64,000 nucleotides of DNA from positions 50,902,001 through 50,966,000 of the forward strand of contig JBITNC010000001.1 of the NCBI GenBank assembly GCA_050084985.1, in the 5' to 3' direction. The notes beneath the pieces are model-generated. The model ran no database searches. It was not told the origin of the DNA and was given only the letters and a program-made list of their open reading frames with translations. The position numbers and the translations under genes are program-made. Origin of the DNA: Nageia nagi (Eukaryota > Pinophyta). Every line of letters starts with the position of its first letter. Position 1 is the stretch's first letter. Below are positions 36,930 to 47,222 of this stretch, one piece after another.

Positions 36930-38230
36930 AAATTTGAATGGATTAATGCTATGGAGAAGGTTAAACAATGAGGGAGGAGGGAGCAGGTTATGGCATTGGA
37001 GATGAGAGCTGGACTGTGACTATGGACAGCCACGGGGGTCATAATAGGGTTGGCGATTTGTCACCAAATTGAATCAGCAATACTCTCAGATCGTTCCTAC
37101 AAGGGCTTGATCCAAAACTTTTGACCTCCTTATACCAGCAGCTTCGTGTCTAATCACGAATTTTCTCTCGTAGATGGGTTGAGATCGTGTTCCTACTTTC
37201 AGCAAATGCTTGACATTATACGTCAAGATCGCAAGCCTCCTATATGTGGGGTTCATGAGTTTTAGTGGGGTCGCAAGCTTATTTGCATACAAAAACTCTA
37301 TCTACGTCATGCACCTTATCAAATAACTTTGCATGGCTTCCACATTTTACATACATGTTTGAAGGATGTGGTCGTATGGCCATCTATTCCTTATCTCTGT
37401 TAGTACATGATTTAAATTGCAAAGAGCGAAGGAGGGAGGAGGTGCAGATGATGCATGCGAGGAGGATGGGAGACATAGTCGATGAGTGAAGAGTGTTCAA
37501 TCACTGTTCTCCTAACCTGTCAGACTTTCAACATATCTATTTTGTGCATATTCTTCGATTACTGCTGAATGAGGCTAGTGAGGGAGGAGGCTATGCAGTC
37601 TGCATCATGTGAAACACATTACTGACCCTTTAAACATTTTCTATTTCATTTCCTATGATCATTGTGTTGAAAGACTACATCATGATGATGGAGAAGCAGC
37701 AAATGCAGGTATCCAAGAAATGGACTTTCTGGTCCTCTTTCTACTTGAAATAGGGAACGAAATGGGCATCCAATCATGGGAGCAAGGGAACACTTCAAGT
37801 TTCCAATTTCCAAAGTGGCTGAAGAATTTAAGTGAGTGCATGTGAACACTACAACCCTCCCATGCCACTCTTCCTCAAGGGTTCTCTTCCACCAATTTTA
37901 TTCATATATTTCAGATTCCCTGTGTCCAATGAATAGCCAAATGAGTATTCATGTAGTGGACAATGTAAATATATAGACAATGAGTAGCATTTGATTGATC
38001 CCTCAAAAACGAAGCACATAAGCAGAGGGGCATATCCTTCAATCATTGTTGTCTAGGAAACTATGTCTGCACCATGCCAACACATCAACAATCCACAAAT
38101 TGTAAGCGTTTGGAGAATATCCTACATGTTCATGGCGCTGACCGGTGAGGAAGGAGGCTTCGTGGGTGTGCAGGTTAGACGTGTTGGGTGGCTTGCAACT
38201 TTTGTCAAATAGTTCCCAGACCCTCACAAT
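36930..38230. other. GC-richer block of unknown origin in the copia B leader
   Basis: The sequence changes character here: more G+C, more CpG, and open frames on both strands (minus 37086-37292 and 38039-38227; plus 37265-37489 and 37609-37845). None shows a domain I know. E1 has different GC-richer DNA at the same relative place (6780-7310). This could be a captured host fragment. Whether it ever encoded protein is undecided. Confidence 0.4.
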
Positions 38231-38723
38231 GAACCATTTTATTTATTTGTAAATTGATAATTAAAAAAAATCCTCCTTATATGTAAAAATTATGTACATA
38301 TTTCAACATAAAGTAAAGTCCTCCACTTTTTATTTCAACAATGAACAAAATTGCACCCTTTTTTTGATATTTTTCACAAAAAATTATTGTAAAAAATAAC
38401 TTTTCAATAAGATGCTATCATAATATATTTTTCTCAAAAGAAAGCATTTTCTTTGTACATTAAAAATAGATTACTAACATAAAATATTGTTAGTAAGAAG
38501 AGAGTAGCAAAAATATATTTTGGTATTTGAAGTTATTTTTGCTAAGACATTGAGCTAGCATAATCATACAAAAAATTAGTATCATAATGAACTTAGTTAA
38601 AGAAGGATAGAAGGTTATAACCTTTGCAAACCTTTTACCTCACAATGAAGATTAGGATTAAGATCTCCAAATTTGAGAAGGATGAAGAACCTCCAAGATG
38701 TAGAAGAAGAGCTTCCACACCAA

Positions 38724-38736
38724 GCTCTAGATACCA
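38724..38736 (-). promoter_or_regulatory. Primer binding site of copia B (tRNA-iMet)
   Basis: Minus strand TGGTATCTAGAGC, the iMet site with one inserted T, two bases inside the 5' LTR. Confidence 0.9.
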
Positions 38737-38738
38737 AT

Positions 38739-39240
38739 TGAGAGAATTAGCACTACTCTAATTCCCAAGGTCCAAGACTATAGAAAGCTCAATCATATTC
38801 AACATGCAACATCTACAAGCTACTAACACATTCACACAATATGACACCAATATAATGTGGTTCCTCCCTCCTTGGGAGTACATCCACAACTAGTTCTCTA
38901 TTCTCAATCTATGCCTCTCTTACAACTATTCTCTTGCTCTCTCCTACACAACCTAGTAGAGTAATCTTACTCAAAACTTACATGTGTTTACAAGAGGAGA
39001 GGCCCTCTATTTATAGCTTGAGAGCACCTCCCTAACCTCCCTTTAACCCAAGGGTAAGGTTAGGGTTACAATAAATGTGTGATCTAACTTTAACCTACCA
39101 ACTAACCCCATGGTTAGGTCAAAGTCCACACATAATAAAGAATTCAATTAATCCCTTAAGGTATCTACATATCCTTTAAGTGATTAATTGAACTTACAAG
39201 GAGTTTAGATATTCACAATATTTCATTACAAATTCTAACA
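38739..39240 (-). mobile_element. 5' LTR of copia B
   Basis: 502 bp, 99% identical to 29823-30324. TATAAATA at 39008-39015 (minus). Its right edge is joined to the gtgag target copy and to the rest of the copia A LTR. Confidence 0.96.
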
Positions 39241-39375
39241 GTGAGGAACCACTATACTTGCTAGTGTCACCTTGTGAATGTGATTGTATTTGTGTATTAT
39301 AGTGTGAGTTTCATTATAGTTAAGAAGATGATACTTCAAGGTTAATCTTGGGTAGAGGAGGTTCTTCTCCTTTCA
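39241..39375 (+). mobile_element. 3' LTR of copia A, right part
   Basis: Continues the LTR interrupted at 29822. It aligns with about 22896-23030 and ends ...CTCCTTTCA. The first five bases are the duplicated target of B. Confidence 0.92.
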
Positions 39376-40329
39376 ATGTTTGGATTCTAGAGGAGTCAAA
39401 TCATCAGAATTAGGATATTTTTATCATAGAATCAAAATTGTAATGATATTAAGGAACTTCTACACTAATGTTAAGTTATTTTAGAATATATTTATAAACA
39501 TTAGAGGCCTCAAGAGGATCATTGAGCTTGAAGGTCTTGAGAATTCCAATTTTCAAATTTTGGGATACTTTGAGCTTAGATTTGAACATATTAATATACC
39601 TTGTTAATATTTGGAGGTTCATTTTCATTTTGGAAGGATAATTGATATTTTTGAAGATTATTTTGCATTTTGTAAGAGTTTGTTTAGGGTCAAATCTTAA
39701 AATTTGATACATTTTTGCTTTGTTGATGGTAAACTAAAGGCTTGAGAGGAAATATTGAGCTTATTGGAGGCTTAATTTGTAGTGAATCTATGAAATTTCA
39801 TCATTAGAGCTTATATGATTGAGATTTTAGTATGCTTTGATAAATATTTGAAGGTATTTTGCATTAAGATCTAAAGTTTTAGACTAGTTATGTGTACATT
39901 AAGCATTGGAGGGTTTGAAGCCTTTCAAAGATATCTTCAACTTATTCATTTAGTACATGGAAAATTGTAACATCTATGCCCTATGAAATCCACTTACAAT
40001 ACCAACAAAGAAATAAGAAATAATGGAACAAAATGGTAAACCAAAAATTGGACACTTTGATCACCTTCATGCATGAGATGATGGTACAATTCAAAAACCA
40101 TAATCAGAGAACACCAATAGAAAGTGAGGGTTTTTCTAGATAGACACATGCTTCACTGCTACAAGTCATATGATCACTTTTCAATCCTAAAATAACTCAC
40201 AAAATAGAACCAAAGGATGAAAATTTGGAGGACATATTACAAGACTATATGTATAAGCTTGAATCCTTTAGAAATATTATACCCTTTCACAATTAATGTG
40301 AAACACAATGTTAGAAATATGGGAGGATG
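39376..40329 (+). other. Outer gypsy leader, resumed after copia A
   Basis: AT-rich, no frame. Similar in style to 21376-22558 (repeated 'ttggaggttc', 'ttgagcttagat'). It leads into the gag at about 40330. Confidence 0.5.
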
Positions 40330-41475
40330 CATAGATCTTCAAAAGATAAGAAACCCAAGATGCCTTTGTACATTTTTGATAGAAGTGATAGGATGATTGA
40401 AAGAGTGTGGTTAGAAAAGTTACAATGCTACTTATCCCTTCACCCAATGGATGAAGAGGAAGGAATCAAAATAACTTTAATGTGTTTGGATGGTATAGCT
40501 TACTAATGGTGGTACAATGATATTACCACCCTTGTCCATGGTAATGTTAAGAATTTTAAAGAATTCAACAAAAGAGTTCTAGACAAATTTGAGCATAAAC
40601 ACATAGAGGAATGCTTTAAAGAATTAGCAATGTTTCAATATACAACCATAGTCAATGCATTCATAGAAGAATTTAAGAGGATTGTACTTTCTATTCCTAA
40701 TATAGATGATGGGAAACTTACATATATTTTTATGGATAAATTATACGAATCCATTATATCATCACTAAAGGCCATGGAACCATCAACATTAGTAGTTACC
40801 ATTTACAAAGCCAAACTACTAGAAGGATTTAACCACCCAAGAGGAATGATCACCAAAAACATAATGGCAAGTGTTCTAGGGACATCAAAAAGAAAAGAAG
40901 TGAAGGAATAAACACTAACAAGGTAATTCCTAAACAACCAAGATCACATGAAAGCACTCAATTCACATCTAACTATCACACAAAGCAATCTCACAAAGAT
41001 AACACAAAATGTAAGTGGTTCCTCCAACTAGGAGTACATCCACTAACTAGATCTTTACTTCAATCACAAATACAACTCTCTTACAATCCTCCTATTCTTT
41101 TCTACTAACCACTATCCTATAGCATAACTTTACTCTGTAATTGGTGTGTAATCACAAAGAGGGAGCCTTCTATTTATAGGCCAAAATCCCTCTTTGGATC
41201 ACTTTTTTATCCAATGCACAAAAGCATTTCATGCACATCCTTTTACACAAGGGGCATGCTCATGACATGGAATGTAGTACAAGTTACATTATCATATTTA
41301 CTTAAATACTTAAGGTATCAAATGATACCCTTAAGTATTAGTTAACTTGCATAGAATATTTAATACAAACCTTTACAATAATGCATTATACATTCCAACA
41401 AGAAGATATGAGAGGAAGACCTTCCTTACAAGCCCCAAAACCCACAAATAGATTAGACCATGCAACTCATGAAGA
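40330..41475 (+). pseudogene. Gag of the outer gypsy element, interrupted by a solo LTR
   Basis: Plus-strand translation from about 40340 reads KKPKMPLYIFDRSDRM, then LEKLQCYLSLHPMDEEEG, IAY(stop)WWYNDI and FKEFNKRVLDKFEHKHIEEC, continuing through 40630-40911. The WW...F..F...F order is the retrotransposon gag (capsid) domain of Ty3/gypsy. It breaks at 40900, where a 500-bp copia LTR with perfect 5-bp target duplication is inserted. It resumes at 41401 with a proline/arginine-rich tail (RGRPSLQAPKP). A TAA (40503) and further stops after 41450 make it non-functional. Confidence 0.8.
40901..41400 (-). mobile_element. Solo copia LTR (E1 family)
   Basis: 500 bp, TGAAGGAATAAAC...ATTCCAACA on the plus strand, with TATAAATA (minus) at 41171-41178. 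Flanked by perfect agaag repeats (40896-40900 and 41401-41405). Sequence matches the E1 LTR (7928-8425) along its length. No internal region remains, so it formed by LTR-LTR recombination after insertion into the gypsy gag. Confidence 0.95.
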
Positions 41476-41639
41476 ATTAAGGAAATAGAAAATTTGATTC
41501 ACTTATTACAACCCATGGGAAAAGGGCCATTGCTGCAACAAAAAAGCATAAATATATGTTGAGGTATTTGAAGCAAAGGAAGAATCTGATAATGAGTTGA
41601 ACACTTTTCTTGACATATAGTTGGGGTTAGAGACATTGG

Positions 41640-41899
41640 GGAAGTACTTACCACTCTAAAAGGACCATCCCAATTTGTAACCATTAAATTAGGAGGGACC
41701 ATAGATAACAACAAAGTTGTAGTACTCATTGATGGTGGACCCACTCATAATTTCATTGATGAAAAATTTGTAAGGAAAAAGGGATTCAAGACTAAGGAAT
41801 TCTTAGGATTCGAAGTGCCCATCAAAAATGGAAGCACAACATCAAACAACATAATGGTGGAAAATGTTAAGGTTAAGTTAGGGGATTATGCAATCATTA
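41640..41899 (+). pseudogene. Protease of the outer gypsy, first part
   Basis: Translation reads VLTTLKGPSQFVTIKLGGT, then VVVLIDGGPTHNFIDEKFV, which is the retropepsin motif of plant gypsy elements (usually IDSGSTHNFID) with Ser changed to Gly at the active site. The frame stops at the inner gypsy insertion (41900) and continues in phase at 46891, with one copy of the catta target between the halves. The missing Ser may have inactivated the enzyme before the insertion. Confidence 0.85.
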
Positions 41900-42291
41900 T
41901 GTTAGGATCCCACATCCTAACATTTACTTAGACTATAGTAGTTTATTAATTAGACTATAGGCTTTTATTAAATATAAGAGGCCAACATATTTGTAAGGCA
42001 AATTACCATTTTGTATTGAATGGATGATTAAGATTAGGGTAGGTGGACTATAAATACTTTTTGAGAAGACAATAGTAAGCATATTGAAAAATATATTGTT
42101 TGAGTTGTAAAGGAGGTAACCCCCTTGAAGTGGCCCATGATTCAGTTTGAATTTTAGTAATATCAATCTATTACTATTTTGTTACATTCAAGTTTGTATT
42201 GTTTGTGATTGTGAGATTAAGCTATTTCCTTTAGTTCTCATTTATTATTATTCTATTCAAATCCCATTTACAAACTTGAAAGTTTCTCACA
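41900..42291 (+). mobile_element. 5' LTR of the inner gypsy
   Basis: 392 bp, TGTTAGGATCC...GTTTCTCACA, with a TATA box (ctataaatac, near 42049). The 3' copy at 46597-46890 aligns from the 'accattttgtattgaatg' segment onward. Confidence 0.93.
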
Positions 42292-42293
42292 TT

Positions 42294-42305
42294 TGGTATT
42301 AGAGC
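42294..42305 (+). promoter_or_regulatory. Primer binding site of the inner gypsy (tRNA-iMet)
   Basis: TGGTATTAGAGC two bases after the LTR, one C-to-T change from the iMet complement. Confidence 0.92.
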
Positions 42306-43079
42306 TCCAATTTTGGCACCTATGCGGATGGTTGGATTGAGTTGGAACCTTACATTTTATCAATTTCATAATTGAAAATATGCCAAAATTTCTCTAGAAC
42401 ACCAAGTTGCATTGAGTTGGAACTCTACACTGTCCATTTCACAATCAAAATTCTGCCAAATTTTTTTTTATACCTTATCCCATCTCACATCATTTTTATC
42501 GTGCCCTTCTACCTTCCATGCATTCACTATAAATTGACCTTCATATTGTAATCTTCCACCATTTCTAAACCAAAAATTTTCCTTCACAAACCCTATTTTT
42601 TCCGTACCCAAAATAGTAACTTACAAAACGGTTAAAACCTTCAGAAGCTGTTATCTCTCAAATGGTGAAGAATTAGATGTTTCTAACAAGGTTAGTTCGT
42701 TACCTTTGGTAACAATTTTTTAGAAAAAAAATTCAAAGATCATCATTTTGGGACCTATCCCATTGTGATTGTTTTTTTGTATTGATAATTTTGACATATA
42801 GCACCCATACACATTTTTAGTTTCTAAAAATAGCATTTTCTAAAAATAGTAGTTCTTGAAATAGCAAGATGGTAGATGGTCAAAGATCCCAAGACATGGA
42901 CAAATTATCATAGTGAGTGGACTCTCTCTCATAGTACTAATAGGATACAAACCCATTCCCAAGGCTCTTGAGGACATAACCCAAGAAATAGAAGCGATCT
43001 CTACTACTTTTGTGAATATGGAATGAAAGGTTCAAACTCTTGAACAAGCATCTACAGGTGGTTCAAATCAATGTAAATT
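42306..43079 (+). other. Leader of the inner gypsy
   Basis: Untranslated stretch between primer site and gag. Contains a near-duplicated phrase: 'tggttggattgagttggaac' (about 42330) and 'gcattgagttggaactctac' (about 42411). No gene seen. Confidence 0.6.
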
Positions 43080-44220
43080 GTACACTTGGAAAGGTTTCAA
43101 TAATTTACAAGGACCAAACCAAGCTTTTATCCTTCCATGGACAACTAAATTGGACTTTCCAAGATTCGATGGTGATGATCCCACCAGTTGGGTGTACAAG
43201 GTTGAGCAATAGTTTTCTCTCAATCAAATTTTTGAAGATCAAAAATTCAATCTCACCTCATTTCATCTTGAGCGCAAAGCTATCCAATGGTACCAATGGT
43301 TCAAAAAGGTAAATGGAACCCCATCTTGGGGGGAATTTACCAAAAACCTCCTTGTCATATTTGGCCCTAGTTCTTTTGAAGATTTCATCAATTTGCTCAC
43401 CAAATTGCACCAAATAACCATAGTTAGAGAATATCAAACAAAATTTGAGAAATTGGTTAACTATATTAAAGGACTAGATGATGCATTCTATCCAAGTTGT
43501 TTCATTAGTAGGTTGCAGGAGGAGATTCAAGTAGAAGTCAAAATGTTCAATCCAAACAACATGATAGAGGAAATAGGGCTTTCCAAGTTGGTGAAAGATA
43601 AATTCAATGCACAAATAAAACACACTAAACACTTCGCTTGGAAATTACAACTTTCTCAAGGTGGTTTGAAGCTAGTACACTCCCTATCAGTTAATAGAAT
43701 GACCCTTGTTGAGATGGAGGAATGGAATAAGAAATGAATATGTTATAATTGTGATGAAAAGTTTGCACCGAGTCATCGTTGTGCTACCCAAAAACTATAT
43801 GTGTTGGATGTAGAAGCTCCCAAGTATCCATTCGAAGAGGATTTTGAGGATGTAATGGTAGATATTGAAGAAGAGGTAGACCAACCCAATGAAGTTGTTC
43901 CTAAAATATCTTACAATGCACTCTATTGGTTTAAATCTCCATAGAATATGAAAGTTAAGGAATATTTTAAAGGCCAAATGTGGATAATATTGTTGGACTC
44001 TGGAAGCACTCATAATTTTGTATATCCTAATGTGGCCAAAAAGACCCACTCTTAAATCTACCCATAAATGTTTTTTGAGGTAATGATTGGGAATGGTGGC
44101 AAAATTGCTTGCAAAGGTTGATGTCGTAATATCAAGCTCAGTATGGATAACTACAAGATGCAAGATAACATGTATATTCTACCATTGGGTAGGTGTGATA
44201 TGGTCCTTGGTATATAGTGA
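43080..44220 (+). pseudogene. Gag, zinc knuckle and protease of the inner gypsy
   Basis: Gag: KLDFPRFDGDDPTSWVYKVE, FHLERKAIQWYQWFKK, then 43393-43737 (KLHQITIVREYQTKFEKLVN ... FISRLQEEIQVEVKMF), the usual capsid domain of chromovirus-like gypsy gag. A zinc-binding CYNCDEKFAPSHRC follows (about 43741-43782), then an acidic spacer (FEEDFEDVMVDIEEE). The protease DSGSTHNF is intact near 43996, and LPLGRCDMVLGI near 44180 marks its C-terminal part. In-frame stops occur, for example TAG at 43209, TGA at 43735 between gag and the knuckle, and TAG at 43942. Confidence 0.88.
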
Positions 44221-44629
44221 TTGATGACACTAGGCCCCATTTTCTAGGATTTTGGTGAGCTATGGATGCAATTCAAGGTTAATGACTACAAATATGATCT
44301 CAAATGACTTAAGGTAGGATAGTAAAAAATTATTAGTTCTCATCACATGGAGAAATTATTGAAGAAAGGTGGTAAAGGAGTGATAGGAAAACTCTTTTCT
44401 ATTCAACCCACCATGCAAGAATTACCAAAAGTATAAGAATTACAGCAAGTGTTCACTCATCATGTAGGTGTCTTTGAGGAACCCCATAGATTGCCTCCCC
44501 ATCACCCTCATGACCATGCAATTTAATTAATTCTAGAAGTCAAGCACCCAACATTCAACCTTACCATTATCCTTGATTGTAGAAGGAGGAAATAGAAAAT
44601 TTGGTCGATGACATGTTATAAGCTAACAT

Positions 44630-45800
44630 CATTCATCCCAACGTGAGTCTTACTCATCTCCATTTCTTTTGGTTCATAAGAAAGATGGATTATGGAGAAT
44701 GTGCATTGACTTTAGGATCTAAATAAAATCACCATCAAGGAAAAGTTTCCCATCCCCATCATTGATGAATTTCTATATGAATTACATGGTGCAAAATATT
44801 TCTCCAAACTAGACCTTCAGTATGGGTATTATCAAATCTAACTACATGAAGAAGACATTCCCAAAATGCTTTCTACACTCATGAAGTCTATTATTAATTC
44901 CTAGTGATATCATCCAGTCTTATCAATGCCTCTTTTACATTTCAAATTTTGAACTAGATATTTTACCCTTTTCTTTGAAAATTCATTTTAGTTTTCTTTG
45001 ATGATAATTTGATCTATAGCAAAACCTAGAAGGATCGCTTGGTCCACTTAGATTAGACATTGTAGCTTGTCCAAGAGAATTTGTTGTATGTTAAGCATTC
45101 CAAATTTTCTTTTGGATGTCAGGAGCTCAAGTACCTTGGACACATTATTTCAAAGGAACGTGTTAAGGTGGACCCACTGAATATTGAGGATATGCAAACA
45201 TGGCCCCTACCTAAATCCTTGAAAGATCTGCAAGGTTTCTTAGATTGATAAGCTATTACCATAAATTTGTGAAAGATTATGAAAAGATTGCAACTCCTCT
45301 CATAACCCTATTGAAAAAGAATTCTCTCAATTAGTCAATAGCTTTTGATGAAACCTTTCATCAACTAAAGGTTGCCATGTGCTTGACCCTAGTATTACCT
45401 ATGCTAGATTTCTCTAAAACTTTCACCATAGAAAGTGATACCTTAGGAGTAGGACTTGAAGCCATATTGATGAAGGAAGTGCAACCTTTGGCTTTCATAA
45501 GTAAGGCTCTCTTAGGTGAGAATTTGGCCAAATCCACCTATGAAAAAGAAATCTTGCAATCATCCATGTCATGCAGCATTAGAGGTCTTACCTAATTGAT
45601 TATCATTTTATCATCAGAATAGACCATCATAGTTTGAAATATTTCTTAGAACAACTTATCTTCACCCCGAAAAAATAAAAGTGGATTCCTAAACTCTTGA
45701 GGTATGACTACGAGATTATGTATAAAAAAGGCATTGAAAATATGGTTGTTGATGCTCTTTCTCAAAATTTTGAGGAATTCATGACGCTTCAAGCTCTTTC
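44630..45800 (+). pseudogene. RT and RNase H of the inner gypsy
   Basis: Fragments in several frames match the gypsy RT order: a '[10 protein letters not shown]' area near 44680, '[11 protein letters not shown]' near 44730 (counterpart of the ITIKDKFPIP region), and LQGF/PLPKSLKDLQG near 45210-45240. RNase H at 45377-45595 reads LDFSKTFTIESDTLGVGLEA ... FISKALLGENLAKSTYEKEI (usual D.SG.GIGAVL and STYEKE motifs, with Asp kept in ESDT). Later pieces near 45680-45780 match the RYDYEI and VVDALS motifs. Frameshifts and stops are frequent, so this part is dead. Confidence 0.75.
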
Positions 45801-46169
45801 CTCCCCAATTCCTCAATGGCTTGACTAGGTCAAACAAGAATGGGTTTAGGATAATGTTACATAAATAATAATTTAAAATTTGAAAATTGATCTAGCAAGT
45901 AAACTCCCTTTCTCTTGGTATGATGAAATTCTATGATTTAATGGTCATATGGCTTTGTTGGCAAACCCTTAATGTCAAGAATAAATACTTTAGGAATTGC
46001 ATTCGACACTAATAGCTAACCATTCTTATGTTTCTAAAAACCTACTAATGAGTTCTTCGCTTCTTCTATTAGCCATGTATGAAATAATATATGAAAACAA
46101 TTTGTATCAAAATGTGATATTTTCCAATGATAGAAAGGTGAGATAGTGGGCATCCTAGGATTTCTTTGG

Positions 46170-46575
46170 CCTCTACCCAGACTTAAGCACATCTAGAAAG
46201 ATATGTTAATAGATTTTATTGAAGACCTTCCAAAATCCTATGGTAAAGTTGTTATCATGTACTGGTAGATCGACTCTTCAAATATGCATATTTCTACCCC
46301 TTGGCAAATTATTACAAAGCTGTAAATGTTGCATAAATTTTTTTTGATAATATTTTTAAACTCTATGGTATGCCATCCACCATTGTTAGTGACCATGACC
46401 CAACATTCACTAGTAAGTTCTGGAAAGAGTTCTTCAAACTTTAGGGCATTAAACTCAATATGAGCTTAGCATATCACCCTCAAATAGATTATCAAAGAGA
46501 GATTGTTAATAAATACTTGGAAATATATTTTTGTTGCTTTGCATCTAGCCAACTGGTCCATTGGGTGCAATATAT
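46170..46575 (+). pseudogene. Integrase core fragment of the inner gypsy
   Basis: Translation: DFIEDLPKSYGKVVIM, VDRLFKYAYFYPLANYY, FFDNIFKLYGMPSTIVSDHD, FTSKFWKEFFKL, LNMSLAYHPQIDYQREIVNK, LEIYFCC. These are the catalytic-core motifs of Ty3/gypsy integrase: the first Asp is in DFIEDLP, the second in SDHDPTF, the Glu in REIVN. It ends where a short direct repeat (46523-46550 and 46567-46594, 'atatatttttgttgctttgc') marks the deletion junction with the 3' LTR. Confidence 0.85.
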
Positions 46576-46596
46576 TTTTGTTGCTTTGCATCCAGC

Positions 46597-46890
46597 ATAT
46601 CACCATTTTATATTGAACGACTAATTAGGTTTGGGTAGGTGGACTAAAATAAAAATTTTTTGAGAAGAAAATAGTAAACATATTGGAAAATATATTGTTT
46701 CAATTTTAAAGGAGATATCCCCCTTTAAGTGGCTTATGATTCATTTTGGCTTTGAGTAATATCAATTTGTTACTATCTTGTTACATTCAAGTTTGTATTG
46801 CTTGTGATTGTGAGATTGAGTTGTTTCCTTCAATTCATATTTAATGTTATTCTATTTGAATCCCATTTAGGAACTTGTAGGTTCCTAACA
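46597..46890 (+). mobile_element. Truncated 3' LTR of the inner gypsy
   Basis: Aligns with about 42000-42291 and lacks the first 100 bp. Ends GGTTCCTAACA. No polypurine tract precedes it because of the deletion. Confidence 0.9.
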
Positions 46891-47060
46891 CATTAGTAAC
46901 TTCTACATCCTACCTATTGGAGGACTAACACACTTAGCACTTGGAGTCCAATGGTTATTTACACTTGGATAAGTTACCTCCAACTACAAAACTCTAGAGA
47001 TGAACTTTAAAGTTCAAGGAAAAGAGGTGATACTATGTGGCATGAAAGAATAGGAAGAGC
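46891..47060 (+). pseudogene. Protease of the outer gypsy, second part
   Basis: FYILPIGGLTHLALGVQWL is the C-terminal retropepsin block of plant gypsy elements (usually LPLGG.DVVLGVQWL), followed by NYKTLEMNFKVQGKEVILCG. It joins in phase to 41899 across the inner gypsy when one catta copy is removed. The polyprotein then fades in an acidic tail (about 47100-47215) with stops. No RT follows. Confidence 0.85.
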
Positions 47061-47222
47061 AAAGAGAAGGAATGCAAATAATAGAGTTCATTAAAGAAAA
47101 GAAGCAAGAGTTTATTAATTCTTAGATCAATCATGAGGAAGATAGGGAGGATCAAGAAGACCCCGCTATAGCTATGGATGTTCTGAATTGCTTGGGGATA
47201 AGCAATTTTGAAGGGGTGAAAT
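47061..47222 (+). other. Tail of the outer gypsy internal region with polypurine tract
   Basis: Frame remnants (EEQREGMQIIEFIKEKKQEF), then gaaggggtgaaa (47210-47221), a purine tract adjoining the 3' LTR start. The missing RT and integrase imply a large internal deletion before the nested insertions or a non-autonomous element. Confidence 0.6.

Larger units (their letters stand above)
35162..38723 (-). other. Long leader of copia B, probable intron
   Basis: 3.56 kb. A donor-like TGTGAG|GTAAAAG lies at 38639/38638 (minus). At the acceptor position TTTATTTTTTGTAC precedes the ATG by five bases, which looks like a GTAG with its last base changed. Contains blocks shared with the E1 leader (35240-35870), a 55-bp tandem repeat (36011-36170), homopolymer-rich DNA and a GC-richer block (36930-38230). 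Short frames there (for example 37086-37292 minus and 37609-37845 plus) lack recognisable domains. Confidence 0.6.
29823..39240 (-). mobile_element. Young Ty1/copia element B, nested in copia A
   Basis: 9,418 bp, complete from end to end. Two 502-bp LTRs (29823-30324 and 38739-39240) differ by only three substitutions and two single-base indels. Minus-strand order: 5' LTR, primer site (38724-38736), leader (35162-38723), gag-pol frame (31214-35161), 3' UTR with tandem repeat (30805-31203), polypurine tract (30325-30336), 3' LTR. The flanks gagag (29818-29822) and gtgag (39241-39245) form a 5-bp target-site duplication with one change. The related LTR at 22559-23030 shows the empty site. Despite near-identical LTRs the polyprotein carries eight in-frame stops. 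Confidence 0.97.
22559..39375 (+). mobile_element. Ty1/copia element A, 3' LTR split by copia B
   Basis: Plus-strand copia element with 5' LTR (22559-23030), primer site (23033-23046), leader (23047-24865), gag-pol relic (24866-28705), 3' UTR with tandem repeat (28800-28985), polypurine tract aaggggaag (29471-29479) and a 3' LTR (29480-29822 plus 39241-39375). The 3' LTR is interrupted by element B. Flanking 5-mers are atatt (22554-22558) and atgtt (39376-39380), a target-site duplication with one substitution. Without B and its duplicated target the element is about 7.4 kb. LTR copies differ roughly every six bases, so A is much older than B. Confidence 0.92.
41900..46890 (+). mobile_element. 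Inner Ty3/gypsy element
   Basis: 4,991 bp, plus strand, with a perfect 5-bp target duplication catta (41895-41899 and 46891-46895). 5' LTR 41900-42291, iMet primer site 42294-42305, gag about 43080-43785, protease near 43990-44210, RT about 44630-45250, RNase H about 45360-45780, integrase about 46170-46570, truncated 3' LTR about 46597-46890. A deletion removed the integrase C-terminus and about the first 100 bp of the 3' LTR. Its order (RT and RNase H before integrase) marks it as Ty3/gypsy. Confidence 0.93.

Noticed and set aside
37609-38227. Overlapping frames on both strands as a captured host gene
   Set aside because: Not called as a gene: no recognisable domain and frames of similar length on both strands. 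Kept only as an unknown GC-richer block.
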